Source: Microthrixaceae bacterium
GTDB lineage: Bacteria; Actinomycetota; Acidimicrobiia; Acidimicrobiales; Iamiaceae
Assembly (NCBI GenBank): GCA_016702505.1
Contig: JADJDU010000003.1
Location: 310,001-374,000 of the forward strand
DNA length: 64,000 nt
Direction: 5' to 3'
In this document: positions 16,972-25,335 of the stretch, one piece after another
Numbering within the stretch: position 1 is the stretch's first letter
Layout: each line of letters opens with the position of its first letter
Notes under the pieces: model-generated
Databases searched by the model: none
Told to the model about the DNA's origin: nothing
What the model saw: only the letters and a program-made list of their open reading frames with translations
Made by a program: the position numbers and the translations under genes

Positions 16972-17622
16972 ATGTCCCAGATCACCGAGACCCCGACCGG
17001 CGCACTCCACGCGCCGGATGGTTACGACGCCTCGGCCAACTCAAAAGGGGCCCGAACTCGCCAAGCCATCCTCGATGCCGCCATCGTCCGGTTCGGCCGG
17101 GAAGGCTTCCGATCCACCTCGGTGACAGACATAACCCGAGATGCCGGCGTAGGCGGGACGGTCGCCTACACCTACTTCCCCAACAAGGAAGCACTGTTCT
17201 TCGCCGCCATAGACGAAGACGCGGCCCACCTGATCCGAATCGGCCTCGATTTCCTCGAAGCGCACCAGGAATCAGACTGGCGTCAGAACCTGCTCTTCTT
17301 CGTCGCTGCCGCCGTCAACGACCACCCACTGGCCCGCCGGTTGCTGGCCGGCCTCGAACCAGAGGTCACCAGTCGTGTGCTCGAGCTCCCCGCCCTAACC
17401 GACCTCCGAGCCGCATGCACGGACAAACTGCGAGCCGACCAGGTCAGCGGACGAGTCCGCCCCGACATCGACCCAGTCGTGGTCGGCAACGGGTTGGTGA
17501 CCATCCTTTTGTCCCTGCTGATGTCGATAGTCCAGCTCGGCGGCACGTCGGTCTCGACCTACGCCGACTCCGTCGATGCCGTGCTGCGCGCCGCACTCGA
17601 CCCACCTACGCCAGCCCCCTGA
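16972..17622 (+). CDS. TetR/AcrR-family transcriptional regulator
   Basis: A 216-residue repressor. The N-terminal DNA-binding domain is clear: TRQAILDAAIVRFGREGF, then the helix-turn-helix STSVTDITRDAGVGGTVAYT and YFPNKEALFFAAI. The C-terminal ligand domain is helical and unspecific. It faces the hydrolase-monooxygenase-SDR operon across a 54-base gap holding a palindrome, so it most likely represses that operon and itself, with the substrate or product as inducer. ATG 16972 is preferred over 16933 because the latter would lie inside the operator. Confidence 0.93.
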   Translation: MSQITETPTGALHAPDGYDASANSKGARTRQAILDAAIVRFGREGFRSTSVTDITRDAGVGGTVAYTYFPNKEALFFAAIDEDAAHLIRIGLDFLEAHQESDWRQNLLFFVAAAVNDHPLARRLLAGLEPEVTSRVLELPALTDLRAACTDKLRADQVSGRVRPDIDPVVVGNGLVTILLSLLMSIVQLGGTSVSTYADSVDAVLRAALDPPTPAP

Positions 17623-17756
17623 CCACAGGCATCTGGGGCCGCGCCCGCTGCCTACGGAAAATCATTTGACGACCGTGCCGCCGTCGTGATCCCATGCATG
17701 TCCGACGCCACCGCGGCGTCAACTCGACCCGACCACCCCGAGCACCGGAGCCTCCG

Positions 17757-17963
17757 ATGGCAACAACGCTGACCGAAACCCAGAGCCTCATGGCATCTGG
17801 TCTCGGCGCGTTCACCGGCGAGTGGTCGGTCGAGGCCGTACCCACCTTCGGGTACAAGACCAAGACCGCGTATGAGACCGCAGCCCCGGCGTCCGCGTGG
17901 TCCGCGATCGTGCGCAAGCACCGCAATGCCATTTCCGGCAGGCCTCAGGAGGGTTCGAGCTAG
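17757..17963 (+). CDS. hypothetical 68-residue protein
   Basis: Starts at ATG 17757 (MATTLTETQSLMASGLGAFT) and ends with a basic segment (AIVRKHRNAISGRPQ). No family recognised. Support for a real gene: it is followed 28 bases later by a perfect 17-bp hairpin, it lies alone between tetR and whiB in the same direction, and the protein has ordinary composition. There is no clear ribosome site. A TTTGAC element about 90 bases upstream could be part of its promoter. Confidence 0.5.
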   Translation: MATTLTETQSLMASGLGAFTGEWSVEAVPTFGYKTKTAYETAAPASAWSAIVRKHRNAISGRPQEGSS

Positions 17964-17991
17964 GCACACCGCCCAGAACGAACCGAGAACT

Positions 17992-18027
17992 CCGAGAGGC
18001 CGCCGGGACATCCCGGCGGCCTCTCGG
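17992..18027 (+). terminator. strong hairpin terminator
   Basis: CCGAGAGGCCGCCGGGA pairs perfectly over 17 bp with TCCCGGCGGCCTCTCGG, with a two-base gap (CA) between the arms. There is no U-tract, as is common in GC-rich actinobacteria. It separates the 68-residue gene from whiB. Confidence 0.75.
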
Positions 18028-18172
18028 CGTTACGGGCCATTGACCAACACCCGACACCCCACAAACTCCAAGAGCACCCCATGAAGACCCGCCACCACCG
18101 GGACATACCCACCAACCCCATCCACCGAAGACACCACTGACTCCCACCCACACGAGAAAGACGGGAAAACCG

Positions 18173-18523
18173 ATGCTGACCGCACCGGACACCACCAACC
18201 TGACCGACGAGATCGAGGATCGCTCCTGGTGGGCCGAGGCCTCCTGTGCCACTGGAGGAGCCGGCCTGAGCGCCCTCTTCTTCTCCGACGAGCTCCAAGA
18301 CATCGCGGCCGCCAAGCGGATCTGCTCGGAATGCCCGGTCCTGGCCACCTGCTTGGAAGGGGCGATGACCCGACGCGAACCGTGGGGGGTCTGGGGCGGT
18401 CAGCTGTTCCTCAACGGCCACATCCTCACGGCCAAGCGTCGGCGGGGCCGGCCACCCAAGGTGGCTCGCCCCGAGGATCACTTCCCTGAGGTCCCCATCC
18501 CCGAACACCTCCGCTCGGCCTGA
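18173..18523 (+). CDS. WhiB-family iron-sulfur transcriptional regulator
   Basis: A 116-residue protein with the four cluster-binding cysteines of the Wbl family at C25, C51, C54 and C60 (CSECPVLATC). The G[VI]WGG turn (GVWGG) and a basic AT-hook-like tail (KRRRGRPPK, residues 88-96) follow. Wbl proteins bind a [4Fe-4S] cluster and act with the primary sigma factor. The subtype cannot be fixed from sequence alone; it is one of two whiB genes in this window. The start ATG 18173 has GGGAAA upstream and a leader of over 100 bases after the preceding hairpin. Confidence 0.92.
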   Translation: MLTAPDTTNLTDEIEDRSWWAEASCATGGAGLSALFFSDELQDIAAAKRICSECPVLATCLEGAMTRREPWGVWGGQLFLNGHILTAKRRRGRPPKVARPEDHFPEVPIPEHLRSA

Positions 18524-18576
18524 TCCACATCCCCGCCCCGGGGTCTGGTGACTGTGAGAGCGACAGCACCCCCCGG

Positions 18577-18582
18577 TAGCGT
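18577..18582 (+). promoter_or_regulatory. leaderless promoter -10 of the TlpA gene
   Basis: TAGCGT, nine bases, then ATG 18592. Confidence 0.5.
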
Positions 18583-18591
18583 TTTGAGGCC

Positions 18592-19269
18592 ATGACCCGC
18601 GACCACCACCCCGGTGAGGGCCTCGATCCCATCACCGATGTGCCCGGACCCCCGAGCCCCGCCGAGTCGCCTTCCCCCGCGTCCCAGCAGCGAGGCCTCC
18701 GAGGACTGCCCCGCCGCACCGTTGCCATTTGCCTTTGCCTCGCCACGATCGGCGCCCTCCTCGCCGCACTGGTGGCCACCACCATCGTCGACGGATCCAA
18801 GACCTCCGGGTCTGTACCCCAGGCCGAACTCGAACCCATCGGCGAGGTGGACATCGACCGGCTGCTGAGCGTGGCCCTGACCACAGTCGACGGCCAACCC
18901 ACCACTCTCGCCGCTCACCTCGACCAGCGACCCATGGTCCTCAACATCTGGGCCCAGAGCTGCGTCCCCTGTGTGGAGGAGATGCCGCTCCTCGAGACCG
19001 CCCACCAGTCCAACCCCGATGTGGCATTCCTCGGGGTGGACACCCAGGACCGCCTCGACCGGGCCAAGCAACTGGCCGCCCAGACCGGCATCACCTACCC
19101 GTGGATCCAAGACCCGACCGGCAACTTCTTCTACGAAGCCGGGGCCACCGGCATGCCGACCACGCTGATGCTCGACCGTCGAGGGCGGATCCTCGCCACC
19201 CGAACCGGTGCCTTCGCCGACCAGACCGACCTCCAAGTCTGGATAGACGAACACCGGCCCCCTTCCTGA
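18592..19269 (+). CDS. membrane-anchored TlpA/ResA-type thiol-disulfide oxidoreductase
   Basis: 225 residues: a Pro-rich cytoplasmic N-terminus, one membrane anchor (about 43-65) and an extracytoplasmic thioredoxin fold with CVPC at 124-127 (IWAQSCVPCVEEMPLL) and the cis-Pro loop (ATGMPTTLMLD). The family reduces apocytochrome c or other secreted thiols, taking electrons from CcdA. Here ccdA overlaps the stop by one base, so the two form a reductant relay. Cytochrome c of the downstream caa3 oxidase (CxxCH at 27.7 kb) is a plausible client. Confidence 0.9.
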   Translation: MTRDHHPGEGLDPITDVPGPPSPAESPSPASQQRGLRGLPRRTVAICLCLATIGALLAALVATTIVDGSKTSGSVPQAELEPIGEVDIDRLLSVALTTVDGQPTTLAAHLDQRPMVLNIWAQSCVPCVEEMPLLETAHQSNPDVAFLGVDTQDRLDRAKQLAAQTGITYPWIQDPTGNFFYEAGATGMPTTLMLDRRGRILATRTGAFADQTDLQVWIDEHRPPS

Positions 19270-20129
19270 TGGACGCCCCCCTGGCTCTGGCGTTCACGGC
19301 CGGGATGGTGGCAGTAGTGAACCCCTGCGGATTCGCCATGCTCCCGGCCTACCTGTCGTACTTCTTGGGGCTGGAATCAGTCACCCCCGACGGGTCCGAC
19401 ACCGAGCCGCGGGCCGACCTGAGCCGGGCTCTCGCCGTCGCCGGGGCGGTCTCGGCCGGCTTCCTGGCCTTGTTCGCCGTGGCCGGCGCGGTGGTGTCAT
19501 GGACCTCGCTGCGACTCGTCGATGCATCTCCGTGGCTGACCATCGCCATCGGTCTAGCTGTTGCCGTCGGGGGTGTGGCCTTCCTCTTCGGATGGGACCC
19601 TTCGGTGGCCCTGCCCAGGCTCGATCGGGGTGGACGGACCCGGGGAATGGCCTCGATGTTCGTGTTCGGGCTGAGCTACGCCATCGCGTCGCTGTCGTGC
19701 ACCCTGGCGCCATTCACCGGTGTGGTGGCCACCACCTTCGGCCGGGAGTCGTTCGCGTCGGGGCTGGCGACGTTCGTTGCCTACGGGCTGGGCATGGCTC
19801 TGCTCCTGATCATCCTCACCGTCACCCTCGCCATGGCCAGGCAGGGGATGGTCCGCGGTCTGCGACGCGCCCTCCCCTACGTGCACCGCGTCTCGGGATC
19901 GATCATGGCCCTGATGGGCGTCTACCTCATCTGGTACGGCATCTATGAGATTCGCCTGATCGGACGAGGCGAGAAGGTCGCCGGAGGTCCGGTGAGCACG
20001 GTGACCAACTGGTCGGCCACCCTGTCAGACCGCCTCTATGACGTCGATCCGTTCCAAGCCGTCCTGGTGCTCGGCCTGGTCGTTTCCACCGCAGTCCTGA
20101 TCGGGCTGTTGCGCTCCGACCAGCGCTAA
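19269..20129 (+). CDS. ccdA: cytochrome c biogenesis protein CcdA / DsbD-type transporter
   Basis: A 286-residue polytopic protein that passes electrons from cytoplasmic thioredoxin across the membrane. The first span contains the conserved VNPCGFAMLPAYLSYF (Cys20) and a later span LSYAIASLSCTLAPFTG holds the partner Cys; these two form the redox-active pair. The start at ATG 19269 overlaps the TlpA stop. The open frame extends upstream into the TlpA gene but lacks family sequence there. A B-type intergenic repeat follows the gene. Confidence 0.93.
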   Translation: MDAPLALAFTAGMVAVVNPCGFAMLPAYLSYFLGLESVTPDGSDTEPRADLSRALAVAGAVSAGFLALFAVAGAVVSWTSLRLVDASPWLTIAIGLAVAVGGVAFLFGWDPSVALPRLDRGGRTRGMASMFVFGLSYAIASLSCTLAPFTGVVATTFGRESFASGLATFVAYGLGMALLLIILTVTLAMARQGMVRGLRRALPYVHRVSGSIMALMGVYLIWYGIYEIRLIGRGEKVAGGPVSTVTNWSATLSDRLYDVDPFQAVLVLGLVVSTAVLIGLLRSDQR

Positions 20130-20150
20130 CCGACGACCCGGCATTTCGAC

Positions 20151-20279
20151 GGGGCAGAGCCCTTTGTGGCGGAGCCCCCGACCTGCGGAGATCTGCTTTG
20201 CCGGTCGCAGCAGCGAAGACGTCGGCCGTGAGGCCGGCGACCTAGCTCCGCCGGAAGGCTCCGCCTTTCGGTGGATCCA
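20151..20279 (+). repeat. intergenic repeat module B
   Basis: Runs from GGGGCAGAGCCC through CGGAGATCTGCTTTGCCGGTCG to CTCCGCCGGAAGGCTCCGCC and TTTCGGTGGATCC. The last part folds as CCGCCGGAAGG / CCTTTCGGTGG with a CTCCG loop. Copies occur at 42824, within 45559-45933 and within 61411-61785. It lies between convergent ccdA and pdxH, followed by GGACCCGAGCGG, the usual edge of module A. Confidence 0.88.
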
Positions 20280-20311
20280 GGCTAAGGACCCGAGCGGGGT
20301 GGTGTGCTCGA

Positions 20312-21037
20312 TCAGGGGGCCAGTCGGGTCAGGTTCCATCCCGACTCGGTCCGCCGGTACTCGAAGCGGTCGTGGAGCCGGTCGAGGCGTCCCTGCCAGA
20401 ACTCGATCCGATCAGGGACAAGGCGATACCCACCCCAGTGGCGGGGACGGGGAACCGTGACGTCGTCGCCACCGACAGGCTCGCCGGACTCGTCCAGCCC
20501 GAATCGGGCACGGAGTTCATCGACCTTGCGGTCCAGCTCGTCGCGGCCGGTAATGGGACGACTCTGATCGGAGGCCAGCGCCCCGATCCGACTTCCCAGC
20601 GGTCGGGATGCCCAGTAATCGTCGTTGGCGGTGGTGTCGAGCAGTTCCATCCTGCCCTCGATCCGAACTTGGCGGTTGAGGTCCAACCAGCCGAACAGCA
20701 GGGACCCGTAGGGGTTCTCGGCCAGGTCATGGGCCTTGCGGCTGTCCAGGTTCGTGAACAGCTCGAATCCCTCCGGCCCGAACCTTCGACACAAGAGGTA
20801 ACGAGCGGTCGGTCGACCTGAGGCGGATGCGGTGGCCAGCACGCAGGCCGCGGCGTCATAGCGGGGGGCCGCGGCCCATTCGTCCCACCAGCGGCCGAAC
20901 TGCTCCAGCGGATCGGCCGACAAGTCGACGCGGCGGAGCGCCGCCACCGTGTAATCCTCCCGGAAGTGGCCCAGGTCGTAGCCAGACCCTTCTCCTAGAC
21001 CAGGATCGTGGGTACCGGTGGCGTCGGAAGCCTCCAT
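20312..21037 (-). CDS. pdxH: pyridoxamine 5'-phosphate oxidase
   Basis: An FMN enzyme making pyridoxal 5'-phosphate from the pyridoxine or pyridoxamine phosphate. 241 residues with the family landmarks: DPLEQFGRWWDEW, GRPTARYLLCRRF (FMN phosphate), NPYGSLLFGWLDLNRQVRIEG, and the C-terminal PRPRHWGGYRLVPDRIEFWQG with RLHDRFEYRR. ATG 21037 (MEASDATG) fits the family N-terminus; longer readings enter serS. It is 25 bases from the serS stop and may be cotranscribed with it. Confidence 0.94.
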   Translation of the reverse strand: MEASDATGTHDPGLGEGSGYDLGHFREDYTVAALRRVDLSADPLEQFGRWWDEWAAAPRYDAAACVLATASASGRPTARYLLCRRFGPEGFELFTNLDSRKAHDLAENPYGSLLFGWLDLNRQVRIEGRMELLDTTANDDYWASRPLGSRIGALASDQSRPITGRDELDRKVDELRARFGLDESGEPVGGDDVTVPRPRHWGGYRLVPDRIEFWQGRLDRLHDRFEYRRTESGWNLTRLAP

Positions 21038-21062
21038 GGGTCCAGTGTGCCCGAGCCCGTGG

Positions 21063-22340
21063 TCAGGCGATGCGATCCGAGCCCCGGAAGTAGGGCAGGA
21101 GGACCTCGGGCACATCGATGCCGCCATCGGCGCGGTGGTACGTCTCGACGATGGCAGCCCACACGCGGGGCACGGCCAGCGCCGAGCCGTTGAGCGTGTG
21201 CACTGGGGCTGTTCCTCCACCACCTGGCCGGTAGCGGATGTTTCCGCGGCGAGCCTGGTAGTCCGAGAACCAAGAAACCGACGAGACCTCGAGCCACTGG
21301 TCGGTACCGGGTGCGTAGACCTCTACGTCGAACGATCGATGGTGGCTCTGCCCCATGTCTCCGGTGCAGATGTCGAGAACTCGGTAGGCCAGCCCGAGAT
21401 CGGCGATGGTCTGCTCCACCGATGACACCATCTCCTCGAGCAAGGCCGGCGCCTGTTCTGGAGTGGCGTAGGAAAACACCTCGACCTTGTCGAACTCGTG
21501 GGTGCGCAGCATCCCACGGGTGTCTCGGCCCGCGGAGCCAGCCTCGCGCCGATAGCACGACGTTGCCGCCATGAACCGTCGAGGGAGATCGGCAACGTCG
21601 AGGATCTCGTCTCGGTGGATCGACGTGAGCGGAACCTCAGCGGTGGGGATGGCCCACAGGCCATCGCGCTCGAGGTTGTAGGCGTCATCGGCGAACTTGG
21701 GAAGTTGACCGGTGGCGGTGAGGGTCTCGGTGGTGACCAGGCTCGGGGGCCGTACCTCTTCGTAGAGGTCGGCGTTGCGGTCCAGCGCGTACTGGAGGAG
21801 AGCCCTAGCCAATGTGGCTCCGCCTCGCCTCTGCATGGTGAACATGGCACCGGAGATCTTCACGGCCCGTTCGTTGTCGAGGATGCCGTATCGCTCCCCC
21901 AACTCCCAATGGGGGACGCGTTGGTGGTCGCCGTACCCGTCGGGGTCGAATCCCGAGATCCGCAGCACCGGGTTGTCGGCATCACCGCCACCGTCGGGGG
22001 CGTCGGGAGCGGGGGTGTTGGGGATCCGAAGCAGGAGCTGGTGGATCTGCTCGGCCACCTCGCCCGCTTCGTCGGCCAAGGCCTGTTCGCGGTCGCCGAG
22101 CTCACGACTGGCGGCCTGAGCCGCCTCGGCCTCGGCGGTACGGCCCTCCTTGCGGAGCTGGCCCACCTCCTTGGACCGTGTCTTGATCTGGTTCCTGAGG
22201 TCGTCTCGGTCTGCCGCCAGCTGACGATGTTGGGCATCGAGCTGGATCACGACGTCTACCTCGGAGGCGTCGATCCCTCGACGGGCCAAGGCGGCCTTCA
22301 CCTCGTCGGGTTCGGTGCGGAATCGGCGGATGTCCAGCAT
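21063..22340 (-). CDS. serS: seryl-tRNA synthetase
   Basis: A class II aminoacyl-tRNA synthetase of 425 residues. The N-terminal long coiled-coil arm that grips tRNA-Ser is visible (QLAADRDDLRNQIKTR ... GDREQALADEA). Motif 2 is FMAATSCYRREAGSAGRDTRGM and motif 3 is NGSALAVPRVWAAIVE. Start ATG 22340 with MLDIRRFRTEPDEVKAAL, exactly the family N-terminus. TACCGT lies eight bases upstream, on the opposite strand from the nearby ABC transporter promoter. Confidence 0.97.
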   Translation of the reverse strand: MLDIRRFRTEPDEVKAALARRGIDASEVDVVIQLDAQHRQLAADRDDLRNQIKTRSKEVGQLRKEGRTAEAEAAQAASRELGDREQALADEAGEVAEQIHQLLLRIPNTPAPDAPDGGGDADNPVLRISGFDPDGYGDHQRVPHWELGERYGILDNERAVKISGAMFTMQRRGGATLARALLQYALDRNADLYEEVRPPSLVTTETLTATGQLPKFADDAYNLERDGLWAIPTAEVPLTSIHRDEILDVADLPRRFMAATSCYRREAGSAGRDTRGMLRTHEFDKVEVFSYATPEQAPALLEEMVSSVEQTIADLGLAYRVLDICTGDMGQSHHRSFDVEVYAPGTDQWLEVSSVSWFSDYQARRGNIRYRPGGGGTAPVHTLNGSALAVPRVWAAIVETYHRADGGIDVPEVLLPYFRGSDRIA

Positions 22341-22348
22341 GGGACTCG

Positions 22349-22354
22349 ACGGTA
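22349..22354 (-). promoter_or_regulatory. leaderless promoter -10 of serS
   Basis: TACCGT on the minus strand, eight bases before ATG 22340. Confidence 0.55.
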
Positions 22355-22430
22355 GCCGTCACAGCCACCACCGCTTCCACCCGGTTTTCCTGGACCCGCG
22401 CTCGGTGTGTCGTGCGTTCCCCTACGGCGA

Positions 22431-22436
22431 TATCGT
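22431..22436 (+). promoter_or_regulatory. leaderless promoter -10 of the ABC transporter operon
   Basis: TATCGT, then CGACCG and GTG 22443. Confidence 0.55.
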
Positions 22437-22442
22437 CGACCG

Positions 22443-23441
22443 GTGCCCGCCGTGGAGGTCTCGGACCTGACCGTGAACCACGGCCGTGTCATAGCTGTGG
22501 ATCGGCTCACCTTCAGCGCAGATCGAGGTGAGGTCGTAGCACTCCTCGGACCGAATGGAGCCGGCAAGACCTCGACCGTGGAGGTCCTGGAGGGGTATCG
22601 ACAGCCGACATCGGGAACGGTGACCGTGCTGGGCTTGGACCCCTCAGCCGAGCACCGCGACCTGGCCCCCAGCATCGGCGTGATGCTCCAGTCCGGGGGC
22701 GTGTACTCGGGCATTCGTCCACTGGAGATCCTCGAGCTGTTCGCCTCGTTCTACGCCGACCCGGCCGATCCCACCGCTCTCCTCGAACTGGTGGGTCTCG
22801 ATCACCTGCGCCGGTCGACGTGGCGACAGATGTCGGGCGGCGAACAGCAGCGTCTGTCCTTGGCCCTGGCCCTGGTTGGCAGACCGCTGGTGGCCTTCCT
22901 CGACGAGCCGTCGGCGGGAGTGGACGTTCGTGGACGCCAGCTCATCCGCTCCGTCGTACGAGATCTGGCCCACGACGGTACCTGTGTGCTGGTTACCACC
23001 CACGATCTAGATGAGGCCGAAAAGTCCGCGGACCGGGTGGTGATCATCGACAAGGGTCGATTGGTGGCCACCGGAACTCCACATGAGCTCATGAGCACCG
23101 CCGGTGGTGCCCAGATCCGCTTCTCGGCCCCGGCCGGTCTAGACACCGCCGGGCTCGGCCAAGTGCTTGTGGCCGCCGTCACCGAGACCACTCCTGGAGA
23201 ATACCTGGTCGAAACCGAGTCCTCTCCGGCAACCATCGCCGCCCTAACCGGTTGGCTGGCCCAACACGACCTACCGCTGGCCGACCTTCGGGCCGGACGC
23301 CAACGACTGGAAGACGTGTTCCTCCACCTAACCTCGGCAGCCCAAGACGGCCGCCTAGAGCACAACCCCGCTGGTCGGCGGCGTCGGAGCCAACCCGACC
23401 GAGCGCGACGACCGCGCCGAGGCCAACAGGCCGGCAAGTGA
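22443..23441 (+). CDS. ABC transporter ATP-binding protein (drug/lipid exporter type)
   Basis: 332 residues: Walker A GPNGAGKTS, signature MSGGEQQRLSLALAL, Walker B LVAFLDEPSAGVD and the switch His in TTHDLDEAE. The arrangement is that of DrrA/CcmA-like daunorubicin-resistance exporters, which pair with an ABC-2 permease as the next gene. GTG 22443 follows a TATCGT hexamer by six bases and starts right at the first strand (AVEVSDLTVNHG). The C-terminal end is a basic, low-complexity tail (AGRRRRSQPDRARRPRRG) not needed for the fold. Confidence 0.93.
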   Translation: MPAVEVSDLTVNHGRVIAVDRLTFSADRGEVVALLGPNGAGKTSTVEVLEGYRQPTSGTVTVLGLDPSAEHRDLAPSIGVMLQSGGVYSGIRPLEILELFASFYADPADPTALLELVGLDHLRRSTWRQMSGGEQQRLSLALALVGRPLVAFLDEPSAGVDVRGRQLIRSVVRDLAHDGTCVLVTTHDLDEAEKSADRVVIIDKGRLVATGTPHELMSTAGGAQIRFSAPAGLDTAGLGQVLVAAVTETTPGEYLVETESSPATIAALTGWLAQHDLPLADLRAGRQRLEDVFLHLTSAAQDGRLEHNPAGRRRRSQPDRARRPRRGQQAGK

Positions 23442-24193
23442 TGACCACGACACGCCGGGCGGCACCGGCGCTCCAAGCCTGGCGGGCTCAGACCCGGACC
23501 GAGCTGACCCTCACCCTTCGAAACGGTGAGTCGGTGTTGCTCACCTTCCTCATTCCTGTGCTTCTCCTGGTCTTCTTCAGCCTGGTGGATGTGCTGCCAA
23601 CCGGAACCGACGATCCCGTCGACTTCCTCTTCCCGGGCGTGCTGGCCTTGGCCATCATGTCGACCTCGATGGTGGCCCTGGCCATCGCTACCGGATTCGA
23701 ACGCCAGCTCGGGGTGCTGAAGCGGTTGGGTTCGACGCCCCTAACACGGGGACAACTGCTGGCCGCCAAGACCGCGGCCATGGTGGCGGTGGAAGCCGCC
23801 CAAGTCTTGGTTCTGAGCCTGGTTGCGATGGCTCTCGGGTTCGGTTTCGCCGGCGTCGACGCAGTGGCCGCCGTGGGCGGGGCCCTTCTGGCCAGCGTTG
23901 CCTTCGCTGGGATCGGGCTGTTGATGGCCGGCACATTGCCAGCGTTGACCACCCTCGCCGCGGCAAACGGCATCTATCTGGTGCTACTGCTCCTTAGCGG
24001 AATGGTGATCCCGCTCGACAAGCTGCCCGACCCGGTGGCGGCCTTGTCGCGGCTGCTCCCCTCGGGGGCACTGGCCGAGGTGATCCACGGAGCGTTGGGG
24101 GCGGCCCCGATTCCGGCTCAAGCTTGGGTGGTACTAGCGGCCTGGGCGGTGGTCACGCCCGTGGTGGCAGCCAGCCTCTTTCGCTGGGAGTGA
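23441..24193 (+). CDS. ABC-2 type transporter permease
   Basis: A 250-residue permease with six membrane spans (for example SVLLTFLIPVLLLVFFSLVD and NGIYLVLLLLSGMVIPLDKLP). The ABC-2 signature region LSGMVIPLDKLPDPVAALSRLLPSGAL is seen in the second half, split here as LSGMVIPLDKLPDP and VAALSRLLPSGAL. ATG 23441 overlaps the last base of the ATPase gene stop. The pair would form a homodimeric exporter; the substrate is not evident. Confidence 0.9.
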   Translation: MTTTRRAAPALQAWRAQTRTELTLTLRNGESVLLTFLIPVLLLVFFSLVDVLPTGTDDPVDFLFPGVLALAIMSTSMVALAIATGFERQLGVLKRLGSTPLTRGQLLAAKTAAMVAVEAAQVLVLSLVAMALGFGFAGVDAVAAVGGALLASVAFAGIGLLMAGTLPALTTLAAANGIYLVLLLLSGMVIPLDKLPDPVAALSRLLPSGALAEVIHGALGAAPIPAQAWVVLAAWAVVTPVVAASLFRWE

Positions 24194-24198
24194 CTTCG

Positions 24199-24304
24199 CC
24201 CTCGGCCGGAAGGCTCTGGCCTTTCGGCGGAACCATGCCGTGCTTATGGGTCGGTCCGCCTAAGCATGCCGTACTTATGGGTCGGCTCGCCTAATGGCTC
24301 GCCT
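24199..24304 (+). repeat. degenerate intergenic repeat, B tail plus duplicated A tail
   Basis: GGCCGGAAGGCTCTGGCCTTTCGGCGG is the hairpin end of module B. Two copies of the A tail follow (ATGCCGTGCTTATGGGTCGG and ATGCCGTACTTATGGGTCGG), then GGCTCGCCTCCG. It lies between the convergent ABC permease and ctaF genes. Confidence 0.8.
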
Positions 24305-24309
24305 CCGTA

Positions 24310-24690
24310 TCAGTTGGGCAGGACGCTACCGCCGCCGGTAAAGAACTCGAAGGTGGCCAACACCCCGAGGTAGACGGCGAGGGCCAAGAACAACCCGGCG
24401 TAGAACGCGCCAGTGAGCAGCTTCTTGTCGAACTTGAGGTGCATGAACACCGATGCCACCACGAAGAACTTGAAGGCCATCATGGCTAGCAGACCACCTA
24501 CCTCCAAGAGGTAGAGGGCCCGGCCGTCACCCCAGTCGTCCCACGGCAGGTAGGACCAGGCCACCTCGACCGCGGTGACCACAGCGAGCAGGATCGCGGT
24601 CTTCACGAACAGCTTGTCGGTGGGGTGGGCGTGCCCATCGCCATGAGCGACGTCGGCGGCGATGGTGACGGTGTTGGCGTCTGCGGTCAT
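24310..24690 (-). CDS. ctaF: cytochrome c oxidase subunit IV-type protein
   Basis: A 126-residue membrane protein with a His-rich N-terminus (DVAHGDGHAHPTD) and three spans, including LLAMMAFKFFVVASVFMHLKF. This is typical of prokaryotic COX4-like small subunits of caa3 oxidases. It is last in the oxidase operon, 12 bases after ctaE, and ends beside a repeat. It probably helps assembly or stability rather than catalysis. Confidence 0.85.
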   Translation of the reverse strand: MTADANTVTIAADVAHGDGHAHPTDKLFVKTAILLAVVTAVEVAWSYLPWDDWGDGRALYLLEVGGLLAMMAFKFFVVASVFMHLKFDKKLLTGAFYAGLFLALAVYLGVLATFEFFTGGGSVLPN

Positions 24691-24702
24691 TGAACCCTGT
24701 TC

Positions 24703-25335
24703 CTACTTGATCAGGTAGACGACGGTGAAGATGATGACCCACACCACGTCGACGAAGTGCCAGTAGAGGCCCACGATCTCGACCGACTCGGCCTGAGCGG
24801 TCTTGATGCGGCCAGACAACGAAAGCCCGATGGTCGACAACAACATGACGATGCCGAGGGTTACGTGGACGCCGTGGAAGCCGGTGAGGGCGAAGAATGC
24901 CGACCAAGCCGGGCTGTGGGTGAAGCCGTAGCCAGCGTTCAAGAACTCCTTGAACTCGTAGACCTGACCGGCGATGAACACCGAGCCCAGCAGGGCGGTG
25001 GTAGCCAGCCATGTCCGCATGGAGCGGTGCTCGCCCCGCTGGATGGCCGACACGGCCAGCACCATGGTGAGCGAGCTCATGAGCAGCACGAACGACGAGA
25101 TCGAGGTGAACGCCAGGTCGTACAGGTCGTGCGGGCGTTCATGTAGAGCGCCGTCGCCGACCCGGTTCTTGTAGATGAGGAAGGTGGAGATCAGACCACC
25201 GAACAGGAGGCACTCCGAGGCCAGGAACACCCACATGGCCAGCTTCTCGTTGGAGATACCGGTGCTGGTCACATGACCGTGGCCATCGTGTTCGGCGGAG
25301 GGAACCACCAGGCGGGGATCAGCGATGTCAGTCAA
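24703..25335 (-). CDS. ctaE: cytochrome c oxidase subunit III
   Basis: 210 residues, six to seven spans, with the subunit III hallmarks NEKLAMWVFLASECLLFGG, ALTGFHGVHVTLGI and YWHFVDVVWVIIFTVVYL. It binds subunit I and keeps proton uptake efficient. The start is inferred as TTG 25335, which overlaps the ctaD stop and has AGGAGG ten bases upstream (inside ctaD). Upstream extension in frame is ctaD antiframe sequence. A GTG at the V of RLVVPS is another possibility. Confidence 0.92.
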   Translation of the reverse strand: MTDIADPRLVVPSAEHDGHGHVTSTGISNEKLAMWVFLASECLLFGGLISTFLIYKNRVGDGALHERPHDLYDLAFTSISSFVLLMSSLTMVLAVSAIQRGEHRSMRTWLATTALLGSVFIAGQVYEFKEFLNAGYGFTHSPAWSAFFALTGFHGVHVTLGIVMLLSTIGLSLSGRIKTAQAESVEIVGLYWHFVDVVWVIIFTVVYLIK

